This document shows positions 12,569-25,340 of a stretch of DNA of 64,000 nucleotides, in pieces. Below the pieces are notes generated by a model. It worked only from the letters and a program-made list of their open reading frames with translations, had not been told where the DNA came from and made no database searches. Every line of letters begins with the position of its first letter. Position 1 is the first letter of the stretch. Origin of the DNA: Sabellastarte sp. h YS-2021. Lineage: Eukaryota; Annelida; Polychaeta; Sabellida; Sabellidae. The translations under genes and the position numbers were made by a program. The stretch is from assembly GCA_964017235.1 (NCBI GenBank), contig OZ024938.1, forward strand, positions 50,194,332 through 50,258,331, given 5' to 3'.

Positions 12569-14377
12569 ATGCATCCAGTACCTAGGCTCAAATCCTAGTG
12601 AGTGCATGCAGACTTGTAAGATTGCAGTTATTATCAAAACGATTGAATATGATCACCAAATAACTTTTTATACTTACTATTTTGCTTCTTGACCTATATT
12701 AATCTTTTGCCTTGATATGAAAATTGAGGTAAGTTCAAGATGAAATCAGGAATGTGGACCCATCATTTAAATTTCATTGCCTACTTATCTAAATGGCCCT
12801 TTTCAGAGCCATCCAGTATCATGGTAATTAAGGTCACTTTCAATAGCTATGGTCATATCATGACATGTCACATCTTTCAGAAAAATATGATATAATTTAG
12901 TGAACCCAAATCAACATTAGATTGAAAACAGTGAAACCTATGTGTCAATGGGTCAATGGGAACTTGTGTTCATTTCAATTTATCACATGACTTAAATAAA
13001 AATGTCTATGTGTAGTATTTCATAGATATCTAAATTTTGGGACATTAGTATATTGTTTCAATTATGTAGTTGAGTCTCCTTAAACTTTGTGAGTTATAAG
13101 CTTAGTAGTAATAAAATTTGCCAATACTCGATCAGTACAAGAGCTAGAGATCTGCAACTTTTTAAAAACACTCTCCTTAAAAAATACCAGAATAAATTAT
13201 TATGAAAACACTTATTTTAAAAGATTTAGTTGGATGAAATACACTACTTTAAGTAGTATCTATAAATCTTACATTAATTAATGACAACAAAAAGTAGTGT
13301 TGCTTTCTGTCCCCGGGTCTATACATAGACATATACCAAGAATAAATGGAATCTGTCAAGTCATTTCTGTTTGATTGATCCTTGAATGGGTAACCTTAAA
13401 GTCATTCGTAAGTTGTATTGTTCAGAGTATACACATGACAGTGTACTGCTTTCAAGATCCAAAAAGCACCCATTTACCAATTATAACTGAAATTCACAAA
13501 ATTTTCTGTTTATTTTTGGCCCTGTAAGTGGTAACCTTAAAGTTGCTATAGAGACTTATTGCTAGGAGTTTAAGGGCACCTTAAAGCAGAAGTACTCTCT
13601 ATACTTTCTCACCCACTTACAAAATATTAATGAAATCCATCAGGCAGTTTTGCAATAATTTGTTATATGGCAATTTAAATTGTGACGTCACAATAAAGAC
13701 TACTGTGTTTGCAGGGGTCATGACCTTCAATTAATTGGCTGTGGGAAAGTATGAAGTCCATAATATACCATAAACAGTCAAAAGGAAATTGGTCGTTTTC
13801 TGCTTCAAATACTGACCCTTATATAGTTTTTCCAGTTGAGTCAATAGGTCCATATAAATTCTACATATGGAACAGTTTTCATATTAACTGTGGATACCTT
13901 GTGAGAGGGTTTTAAACCTACTGTTTTGTATTTTTCCATATTCATCACGTGCAAATTAATAATTATAGGTGTGTTTCAGTTTGTGTGGATCAAAAAAAGT
14001 AAAAGGGTAACAAACTGTTTACCATTTTAATTAAAAAAAGAGAGATATAGATAAAGAAATTAACGGTAGGTACCCTGATTCATAGTACCTTATTTGGTAG
14101 ATACACAAGAGTGGGGTTTACATATTTTATTCAACAACATTGATATGGATCTAAAATACTATTGACATACTAGTATAACGAGAGATTAAGGCCACCTTAG
14201 TGAAAGTATATAGTTAAATATATTACATACTCTATACTGAGCAGACTGATATATTTACAATTAGCTAACATAGCATTACATTACAATATTCAGTGACTTT
14301 GTTTTATACAAAAATGGTAACTTCATATTTTTGGAAGTAAAAAACAAAGATTTTGATGCAACTAACAGTTAACAACA
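12569..14377. other. Non-coding, unassigned
   Basis: AT-rich sequence without a recognisable coding exon or a repeat shared within the window. It may be intergenic. Confidence 0.45.
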
Positions 14378-14533
14378 GGGCCTGAGTTATCATTAAATCT
14401 GAGGTTTTTTTACGAAAAATTAACCAAGAGTAAATTAACTAAGGTTTAATTTACACAAGAGTTTGCTAACTTATGGTTAACTTAGTGCTACTAAATTCGT
14501 TAACAGAATGAAGACTTTGATTTACAGGCCCCA
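14378..14533. mobile_element. Small foldback element
   Basis: Bounded by CAGGGCCTGAGTT on the left and TTTACAGGCCCCAG (inverted) on the right. The interior repeats TTAAC/GTTAA words in both orientations. The terminal sequence matches the inward-facing CAGGGGCCTGTAAA ends of the 5104-5838 repeat, so the two are probably related. Confidence 0.5.
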
Positions 14534-14918
14534 GAACTACATTTCATCTCTAACATTCCTCCTGGCAAGGTCAAACTTAGGGAGTTCTATATAGATAAAG
14601 ATGAGATGGCTTTTTAGCCTCAGGTGGTCCCAGGCTGATCCTGTTTACCTCCTCTCAAATTGACATGGCATGGTACTGATGTATTAAGTACAAGGCAGGG
14701 CCAGGAAATACCCTGGTAACCCCTCTCAACTCTTCATTCATGCAACTGAAGTGACTGATTAAGCAAAGTTACGCAAGACCCTAACACCCTCTCAAATATG
14801 ACTGAATTACTGATTTAAATTTAAACATTACATGTAATCTTTTATTAAATATACAAGTTGCTAAGATTCTGTGATGCACTGTGATTGTTATCGGATTTGT
14901 TGATATGACTTTGTGATA

Positions 14919-15200
14919 TACTGGTCCAGTTTAAATTAATGTGGTGCTTTTAAATTTCCAAAACAGTTCTAAAAAATTTTAATCTTTTGACCCTCTACAC
15001 TTCATTCTGCACAATACATATCAAGCTTTCACCTTTAACTTCAATTTGACCTTGACCTGTGTACTGGTCCAGTTTAAATTAATGTGGTGCTTTTAAATTT
15101 TCAAAACAATTCTAAAAATTTTTAATCTTTTGACCCTCTACACTTCATTCTGCACACTACATATCAAGCTTTCACAGTTGACTTCAGTTTTACCTTGACC
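14919..15200. repeat. Tandem duplication of ~142 bp
   Basis: TACTGGTCCAGTTTAAATTA and the following ~140 bp, including TTTTGACCCTCTACACTTC, occur twice in direct, adjacent orientation (14919-15060 and 15061-15200) with a few substitutions. Confidence 0.9.
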
Positions 15201-16329
15201 TATGACCTCAAGCAGGGAATCAGACTTTACCAACTGGAGACGATGCTGTTTAAGATGGGAAATTACTTATTTAAGATGAATGTTTGTTTAACAAGAAATA
15301 TACAAATGTAAGGGGCTGTTCTATGTCTGTGAAACAGGACGTAAACCCTAACTTTGACCTTTCACAGGGAACTAGCTTACTTACAGATGGACTCTGTGGT
15401 GACAACACCATCAAAGGATAATTGCCAGCTGTTCCATGTAAAGTCAGGGCAGACATTTGATCTGCCAACTTCAATGATAGTACAAAATGAGTATAGTATT
15501 GATTGCCTTCTATATTTGATATATTTTAAGAACTCTTTAAACTGTCGCTTGCTAAGTAATTGAAATATTATGAAAAATAGCCTTTGATAGATGATATTGG
15601 GGATATTACAGGCCGCACGGCACATGTTGTAGGAAGGCACTGCATAAAACTGTCCATTACATCATTAGTTTTCTCTATTCTTGTTTCACAGAGCAAACAT
15701 ATGGCGTAGCCTTTAAAATAGCTAGATTAAACGTTATGATTGGTGTGCATAGCTGATAATCCTGGACAAAATAAATATTTGCATTCCAAAATAGATAACT
15801 TACACAATAATTTACATATCTGTGAACTGAGTGAAATAGTTTGTTGAAAATTATTGCATGGAAAAGAACCTAACTGGTATGTATTGGATGTACAGACAGT
15901 TTCAGTAACTAGTTTTATAATTACCATATGATGAAAATATTTTTACAACTTTCGACTGGTACCAATTATTAATTATATTCTGCAGGATTTTCATAGAAAT
16001 TATACACAAAACCAACAACAAAACCAGAAAGGTTTCATTGAAAATACAATATATTTTACCTTTGAGAAATTCATTTTCTAAAGTTCAATGATAGTAATTA
16101 TGCAAATAAAATATTTAACTGGTCATGAAAGTAATTACTGATATTGTGCAATGAATAGAGTTATCAATGCCTCATGCCATTCACACATCGGATCTATTAG
16201 TATATATGATCTGATGTACACTTATAACAGGTAAGCAAGTAGTATTTTGTTTAATGCACAATACAATTTTACTTTGATAATGGTAGAGTTTAAAAGATTC
16301 ACAGCCTTTAGGATATGTTTACGGTCAGA
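15201..16329. other. Non-coding, unassigned
   Basis: No domain-bearing frame. Around 15310-15360 a stretch (GAAACAGGACGTAAACCCTA) resembles the 3' part of SINE family B, but no head is visible. Confidence 0.4.
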
Positions 16330-17409
16330 TTAGACTGTAGACAGATTGCCTGGTGCAATGCAATCATCAACCATGACAAGGCTGAATACTACAGCACTCT
16401 CATTAATGACAATAGCCGTGACCGAAAGAGGCTATGGCAGGTGCTTTGACAAGTTCATGATAAGGGCCGCAAGATGACTCGTCCTCCTTATCAGTCTGAC
16501 AAATCCTTGGCAAATTTGCTTCCTTTTTCACTGAAAAATTCAAAAGGATCTGCAACTGTTATACCTCCCATGGATTCAGCCCCAACCTATATCACTTCAG
16601 TGGTGTCTCACAGAATGAGATACCTAAGATAATCAAAACCTCCCCCACAAAGTCATGTCTTCTAGATCCAGTGCCTATATTTCTTTTTAAATATTGTGTG
16701 ATATCTTACTCCCTCCCAAAACACACAAAAAAAACCACAAAAACATGGGAGTTTATCATCTTTGGGTCTCATGCTCAGCTCAAGAAATTAGATTATCCTC
16801 TCCCTGTCCGGATATTTGGTAAACCCATACATTCATCAGCTGTTGTTAAGAACCTTGGTATTTGGTTTGATGCAAATGTTTCCTTTGTTGATCATATGCA
16901 CAATATTTGTAAGACTTGCTTCATTCAAATGCATTATCTCAGACAGGTCAGACAGTATCTGACGGATGAGGCTGTTTTCATGGCGGCAAATGCCCTGGTG
17001 AGTAGTCATCTGGACTACTGCAACTCCATGTTTAGGAGTCTGTACAGTTTCAACATGTACAAACTACAGTGTATTCAAATCACACTTGGTAGGATTGTCA
17101 CAAACTGCAATAGATACTCACGGGCATCCCCTATTCTCAAACAATTCCATTGGTTGCCAGTTGAATTTTGCTGTATTTTCAAGACTACCACTTTGGTTTA
17201 TAAGTTTCTTCACAGTGGTCATCCAAGCTATTTTGGTCCTCTTTTGTCAGTTTGTTGTGGAAGATATGGCACAAGATATAACCGTCCAGATAAAAGGTTC
17301 CAGAAAGTTCCTCAATACTACCCATCTTTACACAGATAAAAAAAACACTTCTGTCACAGTTTTGGTGTTGCGCCTTACAGTCTGCCGTGGCAGAGATCAA
17401 GCGCTGTAA
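16330..17409 (+). pseudogene. Internally deleted CR1/L2-like LINE
   Basis: The first ~340 bp translate, with stops, to an endonuclease-RT linker-like region (YYSTLINDNSRDRKRLW). After ~16671 the frame jumps straight to the C-terminal end of the ORF (VVKNLGIWFDANVSFVDHM, then SSHLDYCNSMFRSL and LVYKFLHSGHPSYF). The RT palm is missing. It is homologous to the better-preserved copy at 42788-43477. The 222-codon frame is a relic, not a host gene. Confidence 0.8.
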
Positions 17410-17734
17410 AAGTTCAGAATAGAATAGATGTAAACTATTAGTCTGTATTTCATTAAATCATTCCTGTGGATGTTGAATGGTGGATATCTGAAATATTGCC
17501 AATCCTATATATATATTTATTTCTTGAAATATCTTGCTCAAATTTGGTCAGGGTCATATCCAAATATCCTGTTATCTCCCTGTGTAACAAACCATTATCA
17601 GGTATGATAGTAGGATACCTCTGGGGAATTATACCATTCCAGCAGATGTTCATACCTAAGCTGCTTATAATAACTTGCACACTTGCCTTAGAGCTGACTA
17701 GAACTTGCGTTATTTTGGTTCTGTGTAATGCCCT

Positions 17735-18422
17735 TGTTCCACCAAAGAATTAAGCCCCGATCCTGTCGGCGACCCTTAATCGCGGACAGTCGGTGAAAAA
17801 AAAACAAAAATGGGCGGGAAAACTGGATCGGTTTCAAAGTCTGGGATTAAGTACATATCGTCCTCAGGAAGCCTCAGGCGGCCCCAGACAGTCCCTAACT
17901 GGTCTGGGACTAAGAACCGACTAAGCCATTTTTCTGGTCGGTTTGAACCATGATCCTGTCGTAGATAAACGGACTGGGTCCCAGAACGCCTCAGGCCTCC
18001 TGGGACTAAGCCCCGACTAACCCACGATTAAGTCCCGACCCCACAAGGTGTCCTGAGGCGTCCCCAGGCGTCCCCAGACTGAGATAGCCGATTCTTGTTT
18101 TCCAATGGGACTAAGGGTCGCAGGAGGCCTGGGACTAAGGTACTAAGGGTCGGGGACTAAGGGTCAGGGACTAAGGGTCGCAGGCGGCCTGGGACAACAT
18201 ACGACTGTGTAAATTTGGTCTGAGGAGGCCTGAGACTGGACATTTTGTTTATGGCGGGAAAAAATAATCAGTTGGGGTCGGGAGAAATATCAAACATGTT
18301 TGATTTTTCACACGGCCTCAACCGACCACAACCGACCCTTACAGGACGCCTGGGACTAAGCAAATTTTTGAAACCGACCCTCAAAAACCCTTAATCGGGA
18401 GCCTTAGTCATGTGGTGGAACA
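17735..18422. mobile_element. Foldback element, TGTTCCACCA ends, GC-rich words
   Basis: TGTTCCACCA at the left is answered by TGGTGGAACA at the right. The interior is markedly GC-richer than its surroundings and is built of GGGACTAAGGGTCG, GGCCTGGGACTAAG and CGACCCTTAA words on both strands. No coding capacity. The ends resemble those of the 26754-27225 element. Confidence 0.7.
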
Positions 18423-19699
18423 CCCACATAACACAAAGTATCACAGATTAACTTGTAATATCTGTAGTGCATTGTCAAGGGTGTCATTGATGTATCATCA
18501 AGAGTTATGCGGAGTTCACAGTAATATTTTAATTTCTTTACATCTTTACAGCCCACAACTGATCAAGTTCAACCCATCAAGAACTAAAAATCCGCTCAAA
18601 GTTTTTATCTCCGAGTGTAGAAGTGTTACTGGACATAGTAGTTGGGTTTCTTTTCGCTAGCATCTTTTAAACACAAATAAGATGATTTATAGAACTATTA
18701 CATTATAATATAATCAAGTCTCTGAAGTTTTTATCACCATCAATGGTAGAATCTACAGCAAGTATTCCCGTTGATGTAGTATCTGTACGTTACACAGGTA
18801 TATTGGACTCCCAGTGTACATTATTCAATAAGTCGTGTTTTACCCCACTCCAATGTTATTTGCATTTCCCCCAGTCACTTAAACTAACGTAAACCTAGTA
18901 TTTCTACAAGAGTTTCTACAAAAACTCTTCTTTATTAGGATGTTAATTCATCATGTGTCACATATGGGAAAGTTGATTCTTCAACTTTCTATTCTATGTT
19001 CACTGGTGAAATATCCTGAAACGCAAAGTAAAAAGGATACAGAAATAAACAATTTTAAATACTCAAATATGAATATTATTGTGTATTTATTATTGATTAA
19101 CGTACATTAAGTACAAAAGACCAAATTACATATAAGGATTACAAAAATTTAAGGAAACACAGAATACTAATCTATAAGTGGAGGAGCAAGTTATTTTGTA
19201 CAGAGATATTTAGGAATATTATTTTTTTCTTCATGGGAAAAATCATATGAATCTTCTGTATGTACAATACTTTTCGCTAACAGTGATCTAACTTTATCAG
19301 CCTTTTACATTACATATTCCTTAATTATTTGTACCACGGCAATAAATACCAGCAACAAAGGCGGATACCCGAAGGTAATCAAATCTCTATTTTAAATATA
19401 ATAATCACGTTTCAATTAATAACTTCAAACTACTGGTAAATAAATGTGACATACAATGAGAATAAACCCAGCGTGGTTGGAATAAATAGTTTTCTTGCCT
19501 AAGGCAAAATGAACCCCTTAAAGTTGAAACTTAAATTTAATAAAAGAAAACTTCATTTTAATGCATTAATATTGTTGTAGTTTTAATCAGCCTTACACTC
19601 CAATGTTGAAGGGCAAATAAGTGTGTGTTAATAAAAATATTCAATGTAGTGTTGTCATAATCTTACTTTCATAATGTGATAATGGCTAAAAATTTAAAT
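18423..19699. other. Non-coding, unassigned
   Basis: AT-rich sequence with no recognised exon or repeat. Confidence 0.45.
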
Positions 19700-21801
19700 C
19701 CCCATTGCCTTCTAGTTCTAATAGTACTTTTATAACACTTAATCTCCATCTAAAGACAGACTTTCTGAAAGAGTAGAGAGAAGTGACTGGACAAGCATCA
19801 TCAGACAAATCATTCCAAAACTTTGGAGCAACATATGCAAAGCTGAGGCCGTATATTCTGATGAGGCAAAATGTGAAACCTCAAGCAACACACTTCTATG
19901 TATAATGTACATAATATATCTAAGTTTAAGAAATTTTCAAAATATTTAGGATCACTACTTTGTAGAAACTTGTAATCAGGAATGCAGTCTTAAATACATA
20001 GTGATATTCAATAGACAGTCAATGGAGAGCCTTTCTAACAGGAGTGGTGTGTGAGTACGAAGAATTCCTGAAGTTGAATCAATTATCAACCAAAACAGCA
20101 AGGCAAGATTTACATATTTTCTGAATATGCCTTGAACAATCCTTGTCAATCCATACATCAAGGTTCCAGACTGCCTCAGCAGTAGAGAGGAAATTGCCAA
20201 GAATATTGACCGGGAAAAATCGAGTTTTTTCATGTTGCTTCTTTGAACCAAACAAAATGAATTCCATTTAATCAGATCCACTTCAGCTTGTTTGCAGACA
20301 ACCACATTTGACATAATTTGCATAAAAGTGGAAATTTATATCAGGGTGATTTTGAATAAGTTTGCTGAGGGTAATAGTGTAAAATGAAAATAGACCAATT
20401 GGACCAATGGCAGAGCCCTGTAGTACCCATATAAGAGCTTCTTAGTATCAGACAGAATAGAACCATTCTTGATGCACTGTGAACAATCAGAGAGGTAAGA
20501 CTTGAACCAGTCCAGAACTACACCACCAACACCAAGCCAAGAACACGGACAATCTAGGAGCATGCCATGATCAATTGTATCAAACACTGCCGACTGGTCA
20601 AGTACCATAACAGTAGTGACCTCACCTCTAGCCAGAGCGAGATGGACTTACATGCTGACTGTTTGACATTCTCAAGTCCTTTCAAAGTGACATAGTTGTT
20701 TAGCTGGGAAGCGACTACATGCTTCACAATTACAGAGATAAAATACGAAACTGACACAGGTTGGTAGTTCATCAAGTGGTAGTGAGGCCTTTTTGATCAG
20801 TGGAGCGACAACAGAAATTTTTGAAATGGGCAAGGACAGGAAACAATTGACGAGTTTAGTCATTGAGGGCAGAAGAATGTGGCAATGGATCCAACAAACA
20901 AGATTTTGTTGGTGATTTGTATTTGGTGATTGCCTTTTGGATTTCTTCATTGGAAACGGTTTTAAAGAAGTCATATTTAGGTAGGCTTGAAGGATCAGGA
21001 TGTGTAAAAACATCAGTGCTTAAAACGGTGTCCAGCATCTTGGTAATCTTGTCTGAAAAAAATCATGACGAGTCATAAGAAGAAGGTACAGTTTCAAGAA
21101 CAGACTGAAATGTCAATTGTAAGACCTGTCACAACTTCTTTGAATCATAAGCATTTACAAACAATATTTCTGTGAAAGTTGAATTTATGACTGTTGACTA
21201 ACGAGTTCCATCATACACGCTATTTGTGATCAAACTGATGCCTGACAGCCTTTATCAGCAAATAGGAATCTGAAAGTCATTTGGCAGCACTTCTGCTGAA
21301 AGTGTGGGACTGCTTAGGTGCTTGTTCATCAAGCAAATAATTTAGATCACTGGTATATTGCTAATACAGGCACTGGCAGTATTATTTGAGGTCATCTGGC
21401 AAATGAGCAAGATCACTGCACAAACTGTCCACTTTTATCTTGTGATACCTCTGAAAGATAACATTACTGGACATTGATACAGAATGACTGATAAAATCAA
21501 ACTGACCCAGCACCAAGAAGGTGAACTCACCAAACTGAACATTTGGAATAATACTGCAACCAGAAGGAGTGAGGATGAGATCAAGAATGTGTCCATGTAG
21601 GTGGGTTAGTGTATGAACATGTTGATTAATATTATATGACGCAAGGCAATTCTGAAATTTAACAATATCTGTGGAATTTGTATCAATAGGATATTGAAGT
21701 TCCAATAGATTGAAAAAAATAAATTGAAGAGCATGAGCCGGGTTCATCAGAGCATGAACCGGGTGGCCAATAAAAACAGAGAGTGTGGCCTTGTGATTCA
21801 T
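19700..21801 (-). pseudogene. Decayed CR1/L2-like LINE
   Basis: Read on the - strand, frames broken by stops and shifts follow LINE order. An endonuclease tail comes first (HLHGHILDLILTPSG at 21382-21801), then an EN-RT linker (SNEEIQKAITKYKSP, ~20900). The RT fingers/palm follow (AVFDTIDHGMLL and VLDWFKSYLSDCSQ, ~20480-20600), then a motif-C region reading FYANYV, so both catalytic aspartates are gone (~20325). The C-terminal region is at ~20110-20200. The 3' UTR (CTAATAGTACTTTTATAACA, ~19720) matches that of the 42630 copy. Dead element. Confidence 0.82.
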
Positions 21802-23017
21802 CTATCAATTTTACAGTACCGACCTATATTTGAAGTTAAATACTAATCATTACATATAATCCAAATTTTGTAACAAATGCCGTCCTAATAAATGTTTACC
21901 ACATAAATTATATTGGTATAGTCCCCAACCTTGATAAACTGATTTATAAAATGGCATGAACTGTCTCTTCCATATTAAAGTATATGTACCCTCAAACCTG
22001 AATTGAATTTCATTTAAAACAAAGAAACTGTTTCCATGGATCAAGGGATAATGATAATAATAATGAATTAAATTTCAAAGCAAATGTTTCAAATGACGTC
22101 TAAGAACTGACCCTTTCAATGAAATGCCACTAAAAGTGTATGATTCCTATGATATTGGGACACACACAAGGGTATGTTTTTATTTCAATGACATAGGTGA
22201 TTTTCTTGACCTTCAAACATATTCACACAACCACATGACGAAAATTGCCTCTTACACATATGTAAATTTTTGGAGTTTTTCCTGGTGTTTTGAATAATCA
22301 CCAAAACCAGGGTCATACAGCACTCGTTGACTAAATATGACCCTGACTGCTGAATGGGTGAGAACCTATTAGTCAAACTTTGCATGAAGTTTAACAGAAC
22401 AGCCAGCTTTAGTAATAACAAAAAAACTATGTATAAAATTGTGTGATCCATCTGTGTAACAGGAGTTGTACACCTTAATTTGCTTGAACCCCTTGGATAT
22501 CCCATGGTTAATAGTATAGGTACTTATTCAACAGCTTTACAACTCAAGAACATTGACTTCTCTTTTATGCATCCAAGAATCCATTAGCAATGAGATTTAA
22601 TTTTAAAAATCTGGCCATGACTCTGCAATGTATACCACTGGGCTTAAGCCTGCAATTGCCATCTTTCTAAAGGAGGCAAGTAAGTGATACCTCCCACAAT
22701 ATAGCCAGAATGAGTGTAAATAGGGTTGGGATGTTGAAAATAAATGTACCTTTGTATCATAGACCATAGTTTGCTGTTACCTGCTGTAAATAAATAAGGC
22801 TTTCTTTGGCGACAAACCTATCTTTAATCTAGTGTGTACTGTATAATTTTAAACCATGTGAAACACAGGGTAACAGTTGAGACAGATGTTAAAGACATCA
22901 TATTTGATTTCAAATTTGTATATCACCTATGGTTACAATTATTACCCTTTACATTAAGACTTTGTGTAATCATTGTCTATTCTTTGCACTTTCTGCTTGG
23001 AAAAAGACGATTCTAAA
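21802..23017. other. Non-coding, upstream of transporter gene
   Basis: No gene recognised. The 5' UTR and promoter of the gene starting at 23018 may lie here, but I cannot place a TATA box or transcription start. Confidence 0.4.
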
Positions 23018-23140
23018 ATGGGAGAATACCAAAAGTTTGAATCAGACAGAGAAGGCTCAGTCTTAAAGAATTATGTGATTGGCTGCATTCTGTGGACCAT
23101 AGCCATGCTGATGAGATCCTTCAGCTTAGTTTTGTCTCAG
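23018..23140 (+). CDS. Transporter gene, coding exon 1
   Basis: 41 codons: a charged cytosolic start (MGEYQKFESDREGS) and the first membrane helix (YVIGCILWTIAMLMRSFSLV). Donor gttggt at 23141, phase 0. Confidence 0.75.
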
Positions 23141-24322
23141 GTTGGTATAAACTGGAAATAATGTTACAAAAAAAGTTAATTGGTTGGTATAGATATTTTA
23201 CTTGCAAATCAACTTAGTTTGAAGTAATTGAGGAACACTATGTATCTTTGACATAGTAATTGATTCTATACATTAGAAAGTAAATCATGTGAATTATTAG
23301 CTTGTGTTGCAAATGGAGTTGCTTTGTTTCAGATGTTGGATGGAATTGTTGGTGAATTTGAGCTTAACATAGGGAGGTTTGCTTCCATGTTAATATTTGT
23401 TGCTCCAGTATTACTAAAACAAAAGCCAAATATGATGGTATCCAAGAAGAACATATTACCAGTTCTCGTGGAATGTCTTCTTCTCTTCTGGATCAACTAC
23501 ATCAATTATGCAGCAACAACATACATCCCCTCGGGCACAGTCAACGTTTGCTACATGATTAGCTATCTGATTTCCACCGTACTCATTTCTGTTGCTATAA
23601 CACTGTATACTGAAAGACGAATTAATGTTTCAACCATTCTGTGTGAGTCTGTTACCATTTTGCTCTTGAGCCTTGGCATAATATTGGTCATCCAGCCAGA
23701 GTTCATCTTTGTTGCCAAGCCGCCCTCCAAGTACCAGAGTTTCTGCAACCCATTTCGGTTTGACTCCTACAATATGACTGAGGCACAAAACAGTAATGCC
23801 AGTGTACTTTTGCCTTCTGGAGCAGATTACCCATTACCATCCAAATATACACACTTGGGATATATTTACAGCTTTGCTGGTGGATTGATAAACAGCCTGC
23901 TAATCTTTTGTGCCAAGCATATCTACAAGACTGATTCCCCACTGGTCGTTTGCACCTGGATGGCAATAGTGGACACACTGTTTTCTGTTCTTTGCACTGG
24001 GCTGTTTGAAACATTTGTACTTCCAAGAGGTATACTCTGTAATAGTGTGTTGCTTTTTCATGCTTTATTCACTGGGGGTATGACTGTTTTCATGTGTCTT
24101 GGTGCAGAATTTGTCCCCAGTACTGACCTCAGTGTTATTAGTTCTTTTGCCATTCCCCTTGTGTTTATCTTTCAGTTTACTGTGTTAAAAAATGCAAGTC
24201 CAGCTCACACCAATGCCAATGCACTTGCAATTGTTGCTTCTGCATTCGTATCTCTGGTAAGCTTTCTAAAACCATTGATAGAATGCATACGAATACATAG
24301 GAAAACAGAAATACCAACATGA
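23018..24322 (+). CDS. EamA/SLC35G-like multi-pass transporter
   Basis: Two coding exons, 23018-23140 and 23333-24322, joined by a phase-0 GT-AG intron (CTCAG|gttggt ... tttcag|ATGTTGG), give 370 residues. The protein is very hydrophobic, with about ten predicted membrane helices in two five-helix halves and a polar, potentially glycosylated loop between them (NMTEAQNSNAS). The TYIPSGTVNVCYMISYL segment and the following helix ending GIILVIQPEF look like the end of the first EamA repeat of the drug/metabolite transporter superfamily. SLC35G-type relatives sit in plasma or internal membranes; the substrate cannot be told. The start is ATG-GGA-GAA at 23018, since the in-frame upstream extension has no ATG. 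The second exon also begins with ATG, but without exon 1 the first helix would be lost. Confidence 0.8.
23333..24322 (+). CDS. Transporter gene, coding exon 2 (terminal)
   Basis: 330 codons including the stop. The acceptor is tttgtttcag at 23323-23332. It encodes the remaining helices and a short basic tail (ECIRIHRKTEIPT). No intron interrupts the second EamA half. Confidence 0.85.
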   Translation: MLDGIVGEFELNIGRFASMLIFVAPVLLKQKPNMMVSKKNILPVLVECLLLFWINYINYAATTYIPSGTVNVCYMISYLISTVLISVAITLYTERRINVSTILCESVTILLLSLGIILVIQPEFIFVAKPPSKYQSFCNPFRFDSYNMTEAQNSNASVLLPSGADYPLPSKYTHLGYIYSFAGGLINSLLIFCAKHIYKTDSPLVVCTWMAIVDTLFSVLCTGLFETFVLPRGILCNSVLLFHALFTGGMTVFMCLGAEFVPSTDLSVISSFAIPLVFIFQFTVLKNASPAHTNANALAIVASAFVSLVSFLKPLIECIRIHRKTEIPT

Positions 24323-24589
24323 AGTAATTATTGAAGTTATAATCATGCAACAGCTGTGTCTTAACATGAAGCATTATTTATCATTCATTTGCACTTTGTA
24401 GAAATAATGTGTGATTTTTATTCCAGGAGGGTATCTCTCCTCCAATGGTGTGGGTAATCTGTTTTTCTCCATTTTGGGAGTTTAAAACTGTGCACAAAGG
24501 AAATTTTTTTTTTCTAAAGTCACAGTTTAGGACTTATATCCTGTTCAACAGCCAGGGTCATAGTGAGACAGAGCCTCAGCATTTTCCCT
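24323..24589. other. Probable 3' UTR / downstream region of transporter gene
   Basis: Non-coding. I did not find a convincing AATAAA close to the stop. Confidence 0.35.
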
Positions 24590-25340
24590 TGTGAAGGTCT
24601 AAGCCAAACAGAGGTGACGGCCTATGCTCTATTTTTGCCTAATTGGTTGGTGTTGTTTGTGTTGCCTTTTCCCCTTGGAGATTACAAAATACAGTTTGTC
24701 TCTTTGTGGGTGCATTTGCAATGTCTTTACCCCACAACCTTTAAGGGCTGGGCAGGTAATCTTTTCACCCATGGCTTCGGGATGGGTGGGAAGGGGAGTG
24801 GGCAGTGGGAAAAAGGCTGCATCTCGGAAACCAAGAAAAACCAAGAATTTGAAACTTGAAAAGGACATTAGTTGTGTGGGTGTGTTATGTCATGGTGTGA
24901 CTTTAATTTGGCCTTTGATCTTGTAGTTACAAAGGTCCATAGTGGCTTAGTGGTTAAACAGTTTGGCATCTAATCACAGGCTGTCACCTCTGTGTGGTTT
25001 CGACTCCCACAAGTGACAATGCAATGAGCTGTTAAACGGGATGTAAAGCATTCGCTTTGACTTTGTTGTAGTGACCTTGAGTTTGAACATCTTGTCCGGG
25101 CTATATCTCAGAAACAATAAAATTTATAAAGTTGATACTTTGTATGGCCATTGGTTAGAGGGTGTAGTTATGCAGCACCATGGTGTAACCTTGATTTGAC
25201 CTTAGACCTTGCTGTAGTGCATTTGAGTTTGAAAATCTTGACCGGGCTATATCTCAGAAATCTTGAGGTGTAGGAAGTTGATACTTGGTAGACACATTTG
25301 TTGGGAGGTTCAGGTGTGCAGCATCATGGTGTGACCTTGC
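24590..25340 (+). repeat. Degenerate ~143-bp repeats ('tgaccttga' type)
   Basis: Direct repeats around 24880-25330 share GGGCTATATCTCAGAAA, ATCATGGTGTGACCTTG and GTTGATACTT(T/G)GTA, spaced ~142-145 bp. The segment at 24731 (CCACAACCTTTAAGGGCTGG, then TTTTCACCCATGGC) is shared with the array at 36935-37540, so both belong to one dispersed family. Confidence 0.75.
24932..25065 (+). mobile_element. tRNA-derived SINE, family B
   Basis: A tRNA-like head (TCCATAGTGGCTTAGTGGTTAA, then GGTTTCGACTCCCAC as B-box) is followed by GAGCTGTTAAACGGGATGTAAA. Related copies are at 43721 and probably 63829. It sits inside the ~143-bp repeat array. Confidence 0.6.

Noticed and set aside
16671..17339. 222-codon frame as a novel host gene
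   Set aside because: Homologous along its length to the LINE C-terminal frame at 42788-43477.
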